64,000 nt of DNA from Paractinoplanes lichenicola (GCF_016785085.1 NZ_JAENHO010000025.1:1-64000); one strand, 5' to 3'. Shown: positions 1 to 9,525, numbered from the stretch's first letter. A program made the numbers and translations. The notes: generated by a model from the letters alone, not told the origin.

Positions 1-69
1 CGCCTCACACCCATCACCACCGATGCTGACCAGCCAGAAACCGACCAGATCGTCGAGATCGCGGCCTAG
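1..69 (+). CDS. Possible C-terminal end of a gene entering from the left
   Basis: Frame 1 is open from the window edge to a TAG at 67-69. The last residues read roughly LTPITTDADQPETDQIVEIA, an acidic tail with plausible high-GC codon choice. No family can be named from 22 residues. It could equally be a chance open stretch; the sequence left of the window would decide. Confidence 0.3.
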   Translation, partial: RLTPITTDADQPETDQIVEIAA

Positions 70-822
70 CATCAGCACACACGGATCTGCGGTGACCGGC
101 TCTTACACCACGCCAACGGACGTGACCCGGCGGGAGGCGGCGGGGTGGCGAGCGCGGCAGGCGGCAGGTGGCGGCGGATGGCGGGCGCGACAGGTGATGG
201 GCGGTCGTCGGTGAGGGTGGCGGCGGCATGGGAGTGGCAGCGGCGACAGCAGTACGTGCCGGCGGTGGTGGTGATCGTGGTCGGCGGGGTGGCGGTGGGG
301 GCTCGAGTGGGGTTCGAGGTGGATTTGGGACGTTGGGGGTCCGGCTGAGATTGGTGAGGGCTGAGAGGCTTGGGTGGGCCGGCTTTGGGAAAACGGGTCG
401 CGCTCCGGGCGTCGGTGGTTCAGATTGAGGGCTGACCGAGCGGGCATGCCAACCTTGGCGTCCGTTTTGGATCTTGTTGAGGGTGGGGAGGAGTGGGCGC
501 GAGCAGTGTCAAGGGGCCATTTGGCCTGATGACGGCCATTCGGGTGGCATGATTCACTGCTTCGCTACGGCGGGACGCCTCCGCAGCGCTTGACGGATTC
601 TGGGCGACGGCGGACTATGGAGGTGTCGCCAGTCGCGCCCACTCGCGCCCGTTTCCAGTCGAGCGTGAGCGATCTGCACTCTTGAGAACCTCTCCTAGGG
701 TGCATGATTCTGTGCTCAAGCGTGCCCTTGAGTTCAGTGTGGGTTGTGGCCTGAGCGCGCGTAGGCCGGCTTCTCCGGCAACGCTATCCATAAGAAGAAG
801 CAGTGCTTCTCAAGGAGTCACC
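70..822. other. Long non-coding stretch before the smc region
   Basis: I see no convincing gene. The first 350 bases are very GC-rich and repetitive with short frames on both strands. The part from about 430 to 800 has lower GC and contains an element bounded by inverted repeats (see 492-643). A T-rich patch and a strong AAGGAG ribosome site lie just before the small gene at 823. Confidence 0.5.
492..643. repeat. 152-bp segment bounded by an 11-bp perfect inverted repeat
   Basis: AGTGGGCGCGA at 492-502 is matched by its exact reverse complement at 633-643. The interior has lower GC than its surroundings and contains smaller dyads, for example around ggccatttggcc and cgcctccgcagcg. The layout resembles a short intergenic repeat or a non-autonomous miniature element. 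No transposase frame and no target duplication were seen, so this is an inference from structure only. Confidence 0.35.
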
Positions 823-1017
823 ATGGCGAAGGCCCTCTTTGGCCACGTAGGTGCGGCGCCCGACCGGCGTCTGCTCGACGAGGTCACCCGTCTGCGTTCC
901 AGGGTGCAGGCCCTGGAGTTCGAGGTCACCCGCCTCCGGGCGGAAAATGATCGTCTGGCTGCGGCAGCCGCAGAGGCAGACGATTTCGCGCGGCTGACCG
1001 AGCCCGCGCTGACCTGA
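823..1017 (+). CDS. Small conserved coiled-coil protein
   Basis: The 64-residue protein begins MAKALFGHVGA and then has a heptad-like coiled coil (residues about 18-52: LLDEVTRLRSRVQALEFEV, then a leucine- and arginine-rich repeat). Similar small proteins with a MAKxLxGxVG start and a short coiled coil are widespread in actinobacteria, but their function is unknown to me. The ATG at 823 is chosen because AAGGAG lies 6 bases upstream. The same frame is open back to 682, but that part has poor codon use. The gene precedes smc with a 489-bp gap, so it is probably transcribed alone. Confidence 0.75.
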   Translation: MAKALFGHVGAAPDRRLLDEVTRLRSRVQALEFEVTRLRAENDRLAAAAAEADDFARLTEPALT

Positions 1018-1194
1018 GCTCCGCCGGCCGCCGCAGTCGGGTGATCGACGGCCAGGCGGCCACAGTCCCCCCACCGCACCAAAGACGCACCCCGAAATCG
1101 CGCGCCTCCACCTCGTGGCGGCGCGCATCTTTTTGAGCGGCGGCCGGTAAGTGTGAGCGGCGCGTATCGAGAGGCCGGCAACGAGCGGCCATCA

Positions 1195-1342
1195 GCGGGC
1201 GGCCAAGGCGGCGGGCGGCCAGCAGCGACCGGCGGGCGGCCAAGGCGGCGGGCGGCCAGCAGCGACCGGCGGGCGGCCAGGGCGGCGGGCGGCCAGAAGC
1301 GACCGGCGGGCGGCCAGGGCGGCGGGCGGCCAAGCAGCGAGC
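1195..1342. repeat. Four tandem copies of a 37-bp GC-rich unit
   Basis: The unit starts GGCGGGCGGCCA and ends AGCGACC. Copies fall at about 1195-1230 (first bases missing), 1231-1267, 1268-1304 and 1305-1342, with only a few substitutions (A to G in the middle, C to A near the end, one inserted base in the last copy). It fills most of the 489-bp gap between the small coiled-coil gene and smc. No protein with credible codon use spans it. The rest of the gap shows no gene. Confidence 0.85.
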
Positions 1343-1506
1343 GGCGACCCGCGAGTAGTAGCAGGCGGTAATCACGTCCACCCCCAGGTGTTACCGTACG
1401 TGCCTTTTTGTCCGGTTTCTGTGGCCTCCGGAGCGGCGGGTACGGCCGCCGGCGCGTGCCGGGGGTAATCTGCGCCGAAGCAGACACGACTGACCCTCGG
1501 AGATCC

Positions 1507-4500
1507 GTGCACCTCAAGAGCCTGACGGTCAAGGGCTTCAAGTCCTTCGCCTCCGCTACGACGCTGCGGCTGGAGCCGGGCATCACCTGTGTGGTGGGCC
1601 CCAACGGCTCCGGCAAGTCCAACGTCGTCGACGCCATCGCCTGGGTGCTCGGCGAGCAGGGCGCCAAGGCGCTGCGCGGCGGCAAGATGGAGGATGTCAT
1701 CTTCGCCGGCACGTCCGGCCGGGCGCCGCTGGGCCGGGCCGAGGTGACGCTCACGATCGACAACAACGACGGCGCGTTGCCGATCGAATACACCGAGGTG
1801 TCGATCACGCGGCGGATGTTCCGGGACGGCGCCAGCGAATACGAGATCAACGGCAACGCGTGCCGGCTGCTCGACATCCAGGAGCTGCTCAGCGACTCCG
1901 GCATCGGCCGCGAGATGCACATCATCGTCGGCCAGGGCCGGCTCGACGCCATGCTGCACGCCAAGCCGGAGGACCGGCGCTCCTTCATCGAGGAGGCCGC
2001 GGGGGTCCTGAAGCATCGCAAGCGTAAAGAGAAGGCGATCCGCAAGCTCGACGCGATGCAGGTGAACCTCAACCGGCTCACCGACCTCACCGCCGAGCTG
2101 CGGCGCCAGCTCAAGCCGCTCGGCAAGCAGGCCGAGGTGGCCCGGCGTGCGGCCGGCATCCAGGCCGACCTGCGTGACGCCCGGCTCCGGCTGCTCGCCG
2201 ACGACCTGCACACGCTGCGCACCACCCTCGACAAGGAGATCGCCGACGAGTCGGCCATGCGCGACCGGCGCGGCCAGGTCGAGGACGAGAATCGCGAGGT
2301 CCAGCGGCATCTGGCCGACCTCGAGCTGGCCCACGCCGAGGACGCGCCGCTGCTGCAGGCCGCGCAGGACGTCTGGTACAAGCTGTCCGCCCTGCAGGAG
2401 CGCTTCCGGTCGACCGAGCAGCTGGCCACCGAGCGGCTGCGTCATCTGGCCGCGACCCCCGACGAGGAAAGGCCCGGTCGCGATCCCGACCAGCTGGTGG
2501 CCGAGTCGGAGCGGGTGCGCGAGCAGGAGGAGGAGCTGCGCGAGGCCCTCACCGACGACCAGATGCGCCTGGCCGAGGCGATCGAGCACCGCCAGGATCT
2601 GGAGCGCCAGCTCGCGGCGGCCGAGGGGGCCCTGCGTACGGCGGCCAAGGCCATCGCCGATCGGCGCGAGGGGCTGGCCAAGCTCACCGGCAACGTGAAC
2701 GCGGCCCGGGCCCGCACCGAGGGCGCCACCGACGAGATCGAACGCCTCGCGGCCGCCCACACCGACGCGATGATGCGCGCCGAGGCGGCCCAGGCCGAGG
2801 TGGACGCTGTCGCGGCCGAGTCGTCCGAGGCCGACCGGGGCAATGTGGAGCTCGACGAGCGGCACGCCGAGGCGGTCGACGCGCACGATCGGGCGTCCGC
2901 CGTCGTCAAGGAGCTGTCCGACGCCGAGCGGGCCGCCGAGAAGGACGCGGCCAGCTGGAAGGCCCGCGAGGAGGCGCTCGCGCTCGGCCTCAAGCGCAAG
3001 GACGGCGCCGGGGCCCTGCTGGCCAAGGCGGGCGAGGTGCCCGGCCTGCTGGGCAGCCTGGCCTCGATGCTGACCGTCCAGCCCGGACACGAGGCCGCCC
3101 TGGCCGCCGCGCTGGGTTCGCTGGCCGACGCCGTCGCGCTCTCCGGAGTGGACGAGGCCGTCGAGGCCATGCGCACCCTCAAGATCGCCGACGCCGGGCG
3201 GGCCGCGCTCGTCGTGGCGTCGCCGGCCGGTCCCGGCATGCAGGGCTCGCTGGACGCGCTGCGGCCGTCGCTGCCCGCGGGCGCGACCTGGGCCCCGGAT
3301 GTCATCGGCTGCCCCGACAACCTGAGGCCGGCCCTCAACCGGGCGCTGCGGGACGTCGTCCTCGTGCCTGATCACGCCGCCGCCGTCGCGCTGATCGGCG
3401 CCAACTCGGAGCTGCGGGCCGTCACGCCGGACGGGGACGTGCTGGGGTCGTACGCGGCCGCGGGTGGCTCCGGCAAGGCGACCAGCTATCTCGAGGTGCA
3501 GGCGGCGGTCGACGAGGCCAAGGCCAGCCGGGCCACCGCCGAGGAGTCGATCGTCGAGCTCAAGGAGCAGCTCGCGGCGGCCCGGGCCGAGGTCGCCCGG
3601 CACAAGGAGACCGTCAACGTGGCGGCCGCGGCCAAGCGGGCCGCCGAGGGCGAGCGCAACGCGGCCGCGCGCCGGCTGGCCGAGCTGGGCGCCGCGGCGC
3701 GGTCGGCCAAGGCCGAGACCGAGCGTCTCGGGGCCGCGCGGCAGAAGGCCGAGTCGGCCCGCGAGGCCGACCTCATGCGGGTCGCCGAGCTGGAGGAGCG
3801 GCTCGCGCTGGCCGAGGCCACCCCGATCGACGAGGAGCCCTCGACCGACGAGCGGGACCGGCTGGCCGCCCTCGTGCCGCAGGCCCGGCAGAACGAGATG
3901 GAGGTCCGGCTCGCCGTCCGTACGGCCGAGGAGCGGGTCGCCTCGATCGCCGGCCGGGCCGACTCGCTGCTGCGCCAGGCCAACCAGGAACGTCAGGCCC
4001 GCGAACGGGCCGCCGCCCGCCGCGCCGCCCGCGCCCGGGGCGCCGAGATCGCCAAGGCCGTCGCGCTGGGCGCCGGCGCCGCGCTGGCCCGGGTGCAGAC
4101 GTCGCTGGCCGCCGCCATCGAGGTCCGTGACGAGCTGGCCCAGGCCCGTACGCTGCGGGAAGCCGAGCTGCAGGAGGTGCGGGCCGGGGCCAAGCGCCTG
4201 GTCGCCGAGCTCGAGCGGCTGACCAACGAGGTGCACCGCGACGAGGTGGCCCGGGCCGAGCAGCGGCTGCGCATCGAGCAGCTCGAGGCCAAGGCGGCCG
4301 AGGACTTCTCGCTCGACGTCGACACGCTGATCACCGAGTACGGCCCGGAGCAGCCGGTGCCGCCGACCCAGGCCGAGGTGGCGCTGGCCGAGAAGGACGG
4401 CAAGCCGGAGCCGCAGCCGGTGCCGTTCCACCGGCCGACCCAGGAGAAGCGGGCCAACAAGGCGGAGCGCGACCTGGCCCTGCTGGGCAAGGTCAACCCG

Positions 4501-5088
4501 CTCGCGCTGGAGGAGTTCGCGGCGCTGGAGGAGCGGTTCAAGTTCCTCAGCGACCAGCTGGAGGACCTCAAGGCCACCCGCAAGGACCTGCTGACCGTGG
4601 TCAAGGACGTCGACGACCGGATCCTCGAGGTCTTCACGACGGCGTTCGAGGACACCGCCCGCGAGTTCGAGACCGTCTTCCAGGTGCTGTTCCCGGGCGG
4701 CGAGGGCCGCCTGGTGCTGACCGACCCGGAGGACATGCTGACCACGGGTGTCGAGGTCGAGGCCCGCCCGCCCGGCAAGAAGATCAAGCGGTTGTCGCTG
4801 CTCTCCGGTGGCGAGCGCTCGCTGACCGCGGTCGCGATGCTGTGCGCGATCTTCCGGGCCCGCCCCTCGCCCTTCTACATCATGGACGAGGTCGAGGCGG
4901 CCCTCGACGACGTCAACCTGGGCCGGTTGATTACGCTCTTCGAACAGCTGCGGGAGAAGAGCCAGCTGCTGATCATCACGCACCAGAAGCGCACGATGGA
5001 GGTCGCCGACGCCCTGTACGGCGTCACGATGCGCGCCGGTGTGACCCAGGTGATCAGCCAGCGGCTCAAGCACGATTCGGAGGACTAG
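1507..5088 (+). CDS. smc: Chromosome segregation protein SMC
   Basis: This is the 1193-residue ATPase of the SMC-ScpA-ScpB condensin, which compacts and helps segregate the nucleoid. The N-terminal head starts HLKSLTVKGFKSF and has the Walker A motif GPNGSGKSN at about residues 31-39. Two long Ala/Glu/Arg-rich coiled-coil arms surround a hinge at about residues 500-670. The C-terminal head carries the signature LSGGE and Walker B FYIMDEVEAALDD. The length is normal for the family. The GTG at 1507 is chosen over an open frame running back to 1408 because homologs start at this point and GGAG lies 4 bases upstream. The HAD gene follows after 6 bases, so the two are probably co-transcribed. Confidence 0.97.
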   Translation: MHLKSLTVKGFKSFASATTLRLEPGITCVVGPNGSGKSNVVDAIAWVLGEQGAKALRGGKMEDVIFAGTSGRAPLGRAEVTLTIDNNDGALPIEYTEVSITRRMFRDGASEYEINGNACRLLDIQELLSDSGIGREMHIIVGQGRLDAMLHAKPEDRRSFIEEAAGVLKHRKRKEKAIRKLDAMQVNLNRLTDLTAELRRQLKPLGKQAEVARRAAGIQADLRDARLRLLADDLHTLRTTLDKEIADESAMRDRRGQVEDENREVQRHLADLELAHAEDAPLLQAAQDVWYKLSALQERFRSTEQLATERLRHLAATPDEERPGRDPDQLVAESERVREQEEELREALTDDQMRLAEAIEHRQDLERQLAAAEGALRTAAKAIADRREGLAKLTGNVNAARARTEGATDEIERLAAAHTDAMMRAEAAQAEVDAVAAESSEADRGNVELDERHAEAVDAHDRASAVVKELSDAERAAEKDAASWKAREEALALGLKRKDGAGALLAKAGEVPGLLGSLASMLTVQPGHEAALAAALGSLADAVALSGVDEAVEAMRTLKIADAGRAALVVASPAGPGMQGSLDALRPSLPAGATWAPDVIGCPDNLRPALNRALRDVVLVPDHAAAVALIGANSELRAVTPDGDVLGSYAAAGGSGKATSYLEVQAAVDEAKASRATAEESIVELKEQLAAARAEVARHKETVNVAAAAKRAAEGERNAAARRLAELGAAARSAKAETERLGAARQKAESAREADLMRVAELEERLALAEATPIDEEPSTDERDRLAALVPQARQNEMEVRLAVRTAEERVASIAGRADSLLRQANQERQARERAAARRAARARGAEIAKAVALGAGAALARVQTSLAAAIEVRDELAQARTLREAELQEVRAGAKRLVAELERLTNEVHRDEVARAEQRLRIEQLEAKAAEDFSLDVDTLITEYGPEQPVPPTQAEVALAEKDGKPEPQPVPFHRPTQEKRANKAERDLALLGKVNPLALEEFAALEERFKFLSDQLEDLKATRKDLLTVVKDVDDRILEVFTTAFEDTAREFETVFQVLFPGGEGRLVLTDPEDMLTTGVEVEARPPGKKIKRLSLLSGGERSLTAVAMLCAIFRARPSPFYIMDEVEAALDDVNLGRLITLFEQLREKSQLLIITHQKRTMEVADALYGVTMRAGVTQVISQRLKHDSED

Positions 5089-5094
5089 TAACCC

Positions 5095-5715
5095 ATGACG
5101 CGCGAGCGCGCCCAGGCCCTGCTCATCGACCTGGACGGCGTGCTGCGCCGCTGGGACCCGGCCCCGATGATCGCCGTCGAGGTCGAGCACGGCCTGAAGC
5201 CGGCCGCCCTGCTGGAAACGTCGATGTCGTGGGACATCTACCGCCCCGCGATGGCCGGCGAGATCACCGACGCCGAGTGGATGGAGCTGGTCGCCTCGCG
5301 CCTCCCGCTCGACATCGAGGTGGCGCGGGCGGCGGTCGCCCAGTGGCAGTCGTATCGGGGCGAGCCCGACCCCGAGGTGCTGGCGTTCGTGCGTGAGGTG
5401 CGCGCCGCGGGCCGCAAGGTCGGCCTGGCCACCAACGCCACCGACCGCCTGCGCGGCGACCTCGACGCCCTGGGCCTGGCGGCCGAGGTCGACGTGGTGA
5501 TCAGCTCGTGGGAGATCAAGACCCACAAGCCCGCCCCCGAGTTCTTCGAGCAGGCCTGTGAGCTGATCGGCTTCCCGGCCAAGGTCGTCCTCTTCATCGA
5601 CGACGACGAGCGAGCCGTACGCGGGGCGCGCGCATCAGGCCTCGCGGCGTACCGCTGGAGCGGCCCCGAGCACCTCGACTACCTGCGGAAAGCGCTGGAT
5701 CTTCAGCGGGGGTAG
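5095..5715 (+). CDS. HAD-superfamily hydrolase
   Basis: This 206-residue cytoplasmic protein is a haloacid-dehalogenase-fold phosphohydrolase. Motif I is LLIDLDGVLRRWD (nucleophile Asp12, general acid Asp14), motif II is LATNAT, the motif III lysine lies in KTHKPAPEF, and motif IV is FIDDDERAV. The helical cap between motifs I and II is of the small C1 type. The substrate cannot be read from the sequence; small sugar phosphates or nucleotides are usual for such proteins. It follows smc by 6 bases. Its last 13 bases overlap the end of the convergent PhoD-like gene, so the two transcripts run into each other. Confidence 0.88.
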   Translation: MTRERAQALLIDLDGVLRRWDPAPMIAVEVEHGLKPAALLETSMSWDIYRPAMAGEITDAEWMELVASRLPLDIEVARAAVAQWQSYRGEPDPEVLAFVREVRAAGRKVGLATNATDRLRGDLDALGLAAEVDVVISSWEIKTHKPAPEFFEQACELIGFPAKVVLFIDDDERAVRGARASGLAAYRWSGPEHLDYLRKALDLQRG

Positions 5716-7373
5716 GGGACCTCGGCCACCTCGAACAGGTTGCCGTCCTTGTCGGTGCCCTCGACCTTGGCCGTGGCGTCCATGCCGTTCAGGCGCAGGG
5801 TGCTGATCGCGTTGCCGAAGTATGGTCCGGCCAGGCGTTTCCACGTCCAGGCGGGGCGCCGCACGCCGGCCGAGCGGGCCACCCCGCGTACGGCGTGGGC
5901 GGCGGCCCGGGACCAGCTGAAGCGCATCAGCGGGCGCATGAAGGCGGGCACCTGGTTGTGCACCGGCGAGCAGGTCAGCTGCATGACCGGGGTGGCCATC
6001 TTGGAGCCGAAGTCGGCCTCGGCCACGTACGAGTGGTGGACGTCACCGGAGAGGACGCTGATCGAGGCGGGGGCCGCGTAGGCGCCGCCCGCGCCGACCC
6101 GATGCCCCGGCGAGCCGGTGCCTCCCTCGCCCAGGCGGCGGAACAGTTCGCCCAGGGCGTTGAACGAGCGGCCGAACGCGGCCCAGTGCTCGAGGTCGAC
6201 GGCGCGGCGAAGCTTTTCCGCGTACGCCGCCACCCACGGCCGGCGCGACGCCGCGGTGCTCTCGTTCCACGACTCCAGGTAGTGGATCGCGGGCGGCATC
6301 AGCCAGGGCAGCGACGAGCCGACGACCAGGTGGTCGTACTCGCCGTGGGCCCGGTCGACGAACCAGTTCCACTCGGCGGCGGGCAGCATCTCGCGGCGGT
6401 CGGGGGTCAGCACGCGGCTGCACCGGTTGTCGAGCATCACCAGGCGGGTGCGGCCCACGTCGAGGGAGTAGCTCCACTGGTACGGCTGCTCGCCGCTGTC
6501 GACCGTACGGCCGAAGTCGTGCAGCAGGTCGGTGGCGTCGTCGACCGTGATCACCTTCTGGAACAGCGGGTCGGTGGCCAGCTCGTCGGGGCTCAGGTTG
6601 CCCAGGTGCTGATAGACCCAGTACGAGGCCAGGCCGCCGGTGATGCGCTCGATCCACCACGGTTTCTCGAGCATCTCTTTGTGCCACGACTCGGAGGTGT
6701 TCCAGTCGTCGATCAGCTCGTGGTCGTCGAAGATCATGACGCTCGGCACGGTGGCGAACAGCCAGCGCACCTCGGGGTCGCGCCACGACTCCAGATAGAG
6801 CTTGGTGTATTCGTCGAACGTGATGACCTGGTCGTCCGGGCCGTCGTGGTGCGAGGGGCGGCGCTTCTTGAGGAATCGCTTGACCTTGGCCGAGGTGTTG
6901 TCGGCGTACACCTGGTCGCCCAGCAGGACGATCAGGTCGGGCCGGAGCTCCGGGTTCTGCGGGTCGGTCATCAGGCGCCGGCTGTACGCGTCGAGGGCGT
7001 CGGGCGGCAGCTTGCGGCTGTTCGACGTCGGGGTCGCCTCACGACAGGAGCCGAAGATCAGGCGTACGGGGGTCTCGGCGTCCTCGGCCGGGCGGGTGCG
7101 AATCACCGACGGCGGGTAGGTCGACTCCTGCGACGGCCAGACCTGGCGATCGTCGAGGAACACCCGATACGCGCTGGCGGTGTCGGGCCGCAGCCCCTCG
7201 ACCACCACGATCGCGTAGTGATGCCCGTACGCGGTGAAGGTGGGGGTGGAGCCGGCGCCGCCGCCCTCGGCCTCGACCCGCACGAACGCGGGCTCGGTCG
7301 TCTCGACCCAGATGGTGGCGCGGTCACCGATCACGCGGCGTAACAAAGGGCCTATCAGCAGGTGAGCGGTCAC
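5703..7373 (-). CDS. PhoD-like metallophosphatase
   Basis: The 556-residue protein has an N-terminal Fn3-like beta domain (about residues 1-95). This is followed by a PhoD-type metallophosphatase domain with FGSCREATP, LLGDQVYAD, MIFDDHELIDDWN and LSGDVHHSYVAEADF, all expected metal-binding blocks. PhoD enzymes are phosphodiesterases/alkaline phosphatases that use iron and calcium. Unlike secreted PhoD, there is no Tat or Sec signal peptide, so this copy is probably cytoplasmic. It starts with ATG at 7373, divergent from ftsY with about 117 bases between starts, and its 3' end overlaps the HAD gene by 13 bases. The substrate is not known. Confidence 0.9.
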   Translation of the reverse strand: MTAHLLIGPLLRRVIGDRATIWVETTEPAFVRVEAEGGGAGSTPTFTAYGHHYAIVVVEGLRPDTASAYRVFLDDRQVWPSQESTYPPSVIRTRPAEDAETPVRLIFGSCREATPTSNSRKLPPDALDAYSRRLMTDPQNPELRPDLIVLLGDQVYADNTSAKVKRFLKKRRPSHHDGPDDQVITFDEYTKLYLESWRDPEVRWLFATVPSVMIFDDHELIDDWNTSESWHKEMLEKPWWIERITGGLASYWVYQHLGNLSPDELATDPLFQKVITVDDATDLLHDFGRTVDSGEQPYQWSYSLDVGRTRLVMLDNRCSRVLTPDRREMLPAAEWNWFVDRAHGEYDHLVVGSSLPWLMPPAIHYLESWNESTAASRRPWVAAYAEKLRRAVDLEHWAAFGRSFNALGELFRRLGEGGTGSPGHRVGAGGAYAAPASISVLSGDVHHSYVAEADFGSKMATPVMQLTCSPVHNQVPAFMRPLMRFSWSRAAAHAVRGVARSAGVRRPAWTWKRLAGPYFGNAISTLRLNGMDATAKVEGTDKDGNLFEVAEVPYPR

Positions 7374-7490
7374 GGGAGAGAGCCTTCACACGAGGGGTCG
7401 AGGGATCTTCATCCTCCTGCACGTGTGATGCAAGATGCCACCCGGCGGGCGACGCCACGCGCCGCGAAGACATCTGTCAGGATTTCGGCT

Positions 7491-8684
7491 ATGGAATACG
7501 TGGTCGCCGCTGTCATCCTGCTCGTCGTCCTGCTGGCCGGCGGGATCGGCCTGGTCGTGCCCCGCATGCGCCGCCGGGAGCTCCCGCCCGCGGAGACCGG
7601 CGGCGACACGACGACCCTGGAGCGTCCCTCCGCGGCCGAGCCGGGCGTCCAGACCCCGCCGCTCGTTGTTCCCGCGGAAGTCGACGAAGGTTTGCCGCCG
7701 CTGCTCGAGCGGGAGCCGGAGGTCGTCGAGCCGGAGCCGGAGCTCGACCGCCCGGAGCCCACGGCGGGGCGCCTAGTGCGCCTGCGGGCCCGCCTGTCGC
7801 GCTCGCAGAACATCTTCGGCCGCGGCCTGCTCAGCGTGCTCTCCCGCGATCACCTCGACGAGGACGCCTGGGAGGAGATCGAGGACAGCCTGATCAGCGC
7901 GGACGTCGGCGTCGAGGCGACCCAGGTGATCGTGGCGCGGCTGCGCGAGCGGGTCCGGGTGCTCGGCACGCGTACGGTGGCCGAGGTCCGGGAGCAGCTG
8001 ACCGAGGAGCTGGTCGCCGCGCTCGACCCCGAGATGGACCGCACCCTCAAGACCACGCCGCACGACGGCCGCCCCGCGGTGATGCTGGTGGTCGGCGTGA
8101 ACGGCGCCGGCAAGACCACGACCTGCGGAAAGATCGGCCGGGTGCTGATCGCCGACGGGCGCTCGGTGCTGTTCGGCGCGGCCGACACCTTCCGCGCCGC
8201 CGCGGCCGACCAGATCCAGACCTGGGGCGAGCGGGTCGGCGCCGAGACCGTACGGGGTCCGGAAGGGGGAGATCCGGCCAGCGTTGCTTTCGACGCCGTG
8301 AAGCGGGGTATCGACATCGGCGTGGACACCGTGGTGATCGACACAGCGGGCCGCCTGCAGAACAAGGTCGGCCTGATGGACGAGCTGGGCAAGGTCAAGC
8401 GGGTCGTTGAGAAGCACGGCCCGGTCGACGAGACCCTGCTCGTGCTAGACGCCACGACCGGGCAGAACGGCCTCGAGCAGGCCCGCGTGTTCACCGAGGT
8501 GGTGGACGTGACCGGCGTGGTGCTGACCAAGCTCGACGGCACCGCCAAGGGTGGCATCGTGATCGCGGTCCAGCGCAAGCTGGGCATCCCGGTCAAGCTG
8601 GTGGGTCTGGGCGAGGGCCCGGACGACCTGGCCCCGTTCGAGCCGGCCGCCTTCGTCGAGGCCCTGCTTGGCAGCGCCGCGTAG
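7491..8684 (+). CDS. ftsY: Signal recognition particle receptor FtsY
   Basis: FtsY docks SRP-bound ribosomes at the membrane. The 397-residue protein starts MEYVVAAVILLVVLLAGGIG, a membrane anchor usual for actinobacterial FtsY. An acidic, proline-rich linker (about residues 25-90) follows, then the SRP54-type NG domain. G-domain motifs are GVNGAGKTTTCGKI (G1), DTFRAAAADQ, DTAGRL (G3), TKLDGTAKGG (G4) and GLGEGPDDLAPF near the end. The ATG at 7491 is preferred over an open frame reaching 7362 because the membrane anchor begins there. A CAGGAT hexamer 7 bases upstream may be a -10 box or a weak ribosome site. Its partner ffh is at 38.9 kb. Confidence 0.96.
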   Translation: MEYVVAAVILLVVLLAGGIGLVVPRMRRRELPPAETGGDTTTLERPSAAEPGVQTPPLVVPAEVDEGLPPLLEREPEVVEPEPELDRPEPTAGRLVRLRARLSRSQNIFGRGLLSVLSRDHLDEDAWEEIEDSLISADVGVEATQVIVARLRERVRVLGTRTVAEVREQLTEELVAALDPEMDRTLKTTPHDGRPAVMLVVGVNGAGKTTTCGKIGRVLIADGRSVLFGAADTFRAAAADQIQTWGERVGAETVRGPEGGDPASVAFDAVKRGIDIGVDTVVIDTAGRLQNKVGLMDELGKVKRVVEKHGPVDETLLVLDATTGQNGLEQARVFTEVVDVTGVVLTKLDGTAKGGIVIAVQRKLGIPVKLVGLGEGPDDLAPFEPAAFVEALLGSAA

Positions 8685-8724
8685 TCTCGTTGAACAGAGA
8701 ACCGAGTAGCAGGGGAGGGTGTTG

Positions 8725-9516
8725 GTGACGCAGGAGCGGGAGATCCCGCTGCACGGCGGCAACGTCAGCACCGTCTCCAAGGTCGGCGACACCGTGCGGC
8801 GCAACGCCGGGCCGTGGACGCCGGCCGTGCACGGTTTGCTCAACCACCTCGAGCGGGTCGGTTTCACCGGCTCGCCGCACGCGCTGGGCATGGACGACAA
8901 GGGCCGCGAGGTGCTGTCGTATCTCGACGGCGAGTGCGGCGAATACCCCCTGGCCCCGCACTGGGTGACCGAGGAGGCGCTGGTCACCGTGGCCACGATG
9001 CTGCGGATGTTCCACGACGCGCAGTACGGGTTCGTGCCGCCGCCGGGTGCCGTGTGGCGCTCGTTCGGCCCGCCCCCGCCGGACACCGAGGTGATCTGCC
9101 ACCACGACGCCGCGCCGCACAACGTGGTCTGGCGGCCGGACGGCACCCTCGCCCTGATCGACTTCGACCTGGCGTCGCCGGGCGCGCGGATCTACGACGT
9201 GGCCTACGCCGCGTGGACCTGGGTGCCCCTGTTCAGCGACCGCGACTCGTACACGCTGGGCTGGAAGCGGCCCAACCGCCCGCGCCGGCTGCGGCTGTTC
9301 GCCGACGCGTACGGGTTGATCCCGCGTGACCGGCACCGGCTCGTGCGCACCATCCGCAAGCGGATCGTCGATCACGTCGAGGGCATCCGCCGGATGGCCG
9401 CGTCGGGCGACCCCGCGTTCGTTCGCATTGTTCACAAGGGGCATCTCCGGCGCCCGATGCGCGACCTGAGGCTGCTCGATTACGAGCGTCACACCCTCGA
9501 ATACGCGCTTCGGTGA
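8725..9516 (+). CDS. Aminoglycoside/choline phosphotransferase-like protein
   Basis: The 263-residue protein has the kinase-like APH fold. The catalytic loop is ICHHDAAPHNVVW (Asp in HHD, metal-binding Asn), followed by the second metal site LIDFDLASPGARIYD. The N-lobe is reduced and the glycine-rich loop is not obvious. Members of this family phosphorylate small molecules such as antibiotics, choline or sugars, or are of unknown function; the substrate cannot be deduced. The GTG at 8725 is chosen because GGGGAGGG lies 6 bases upstream; GTG 8719 would sit directly on that site. A hairpin at 9526-9560 follows the stop. Confidence 0.8.
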   Translation: MTQEREIPLHGGNVSTVSKVGDTVRRNAGPWTPAVHGLLNHLERVGFTGSPHALGMDDKGREVLSYLDGECGEYPLAPHWVTEEALVTVATMLRMFHDAQYGFVPPPGAVWRSFGPPPPDTEVICHHDAAPHNVVWRPDGTLALIDFDLASPGARIYDVAYAAWTWVPLFSDRDSYTLGWKRPNRPRRLRLFADAYGLIPRDRHRLVRTIRKRIVDHVEGIRRMAASGDPAFVRIVHKGHLRRPMRDLRLLDYERHTLEYALR

Positions 9517-9525
9517 TCGGCTGGT

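Noticed and set aside
14..447. Several short frames on both strands at the left edge
   Set aside because: Low-complexity Arg/Pro/His-rich translations without start signals; no two agree with a known family.
1195..1342. CRISPR array
   Set aside because: The 37-base units abut without unique spacers and no cas gene is present; the same holds for 57645-57790.
1372..5526. A 4.1-kb open frame on the minus strand opposite smc
   Set aside because: It mirrors the real smc gene, has no family resemblance, and such antisense frames are expected in high-GC DNA with strong third-position bias.
5895..7343. Long plus-strand frame opposite the PhoD-like gene
   Set aside because: It encodes a His/Arg/Gly-rich shadow sequence with no start context or motif; the minus-strand protein has clear PhoD signatures.
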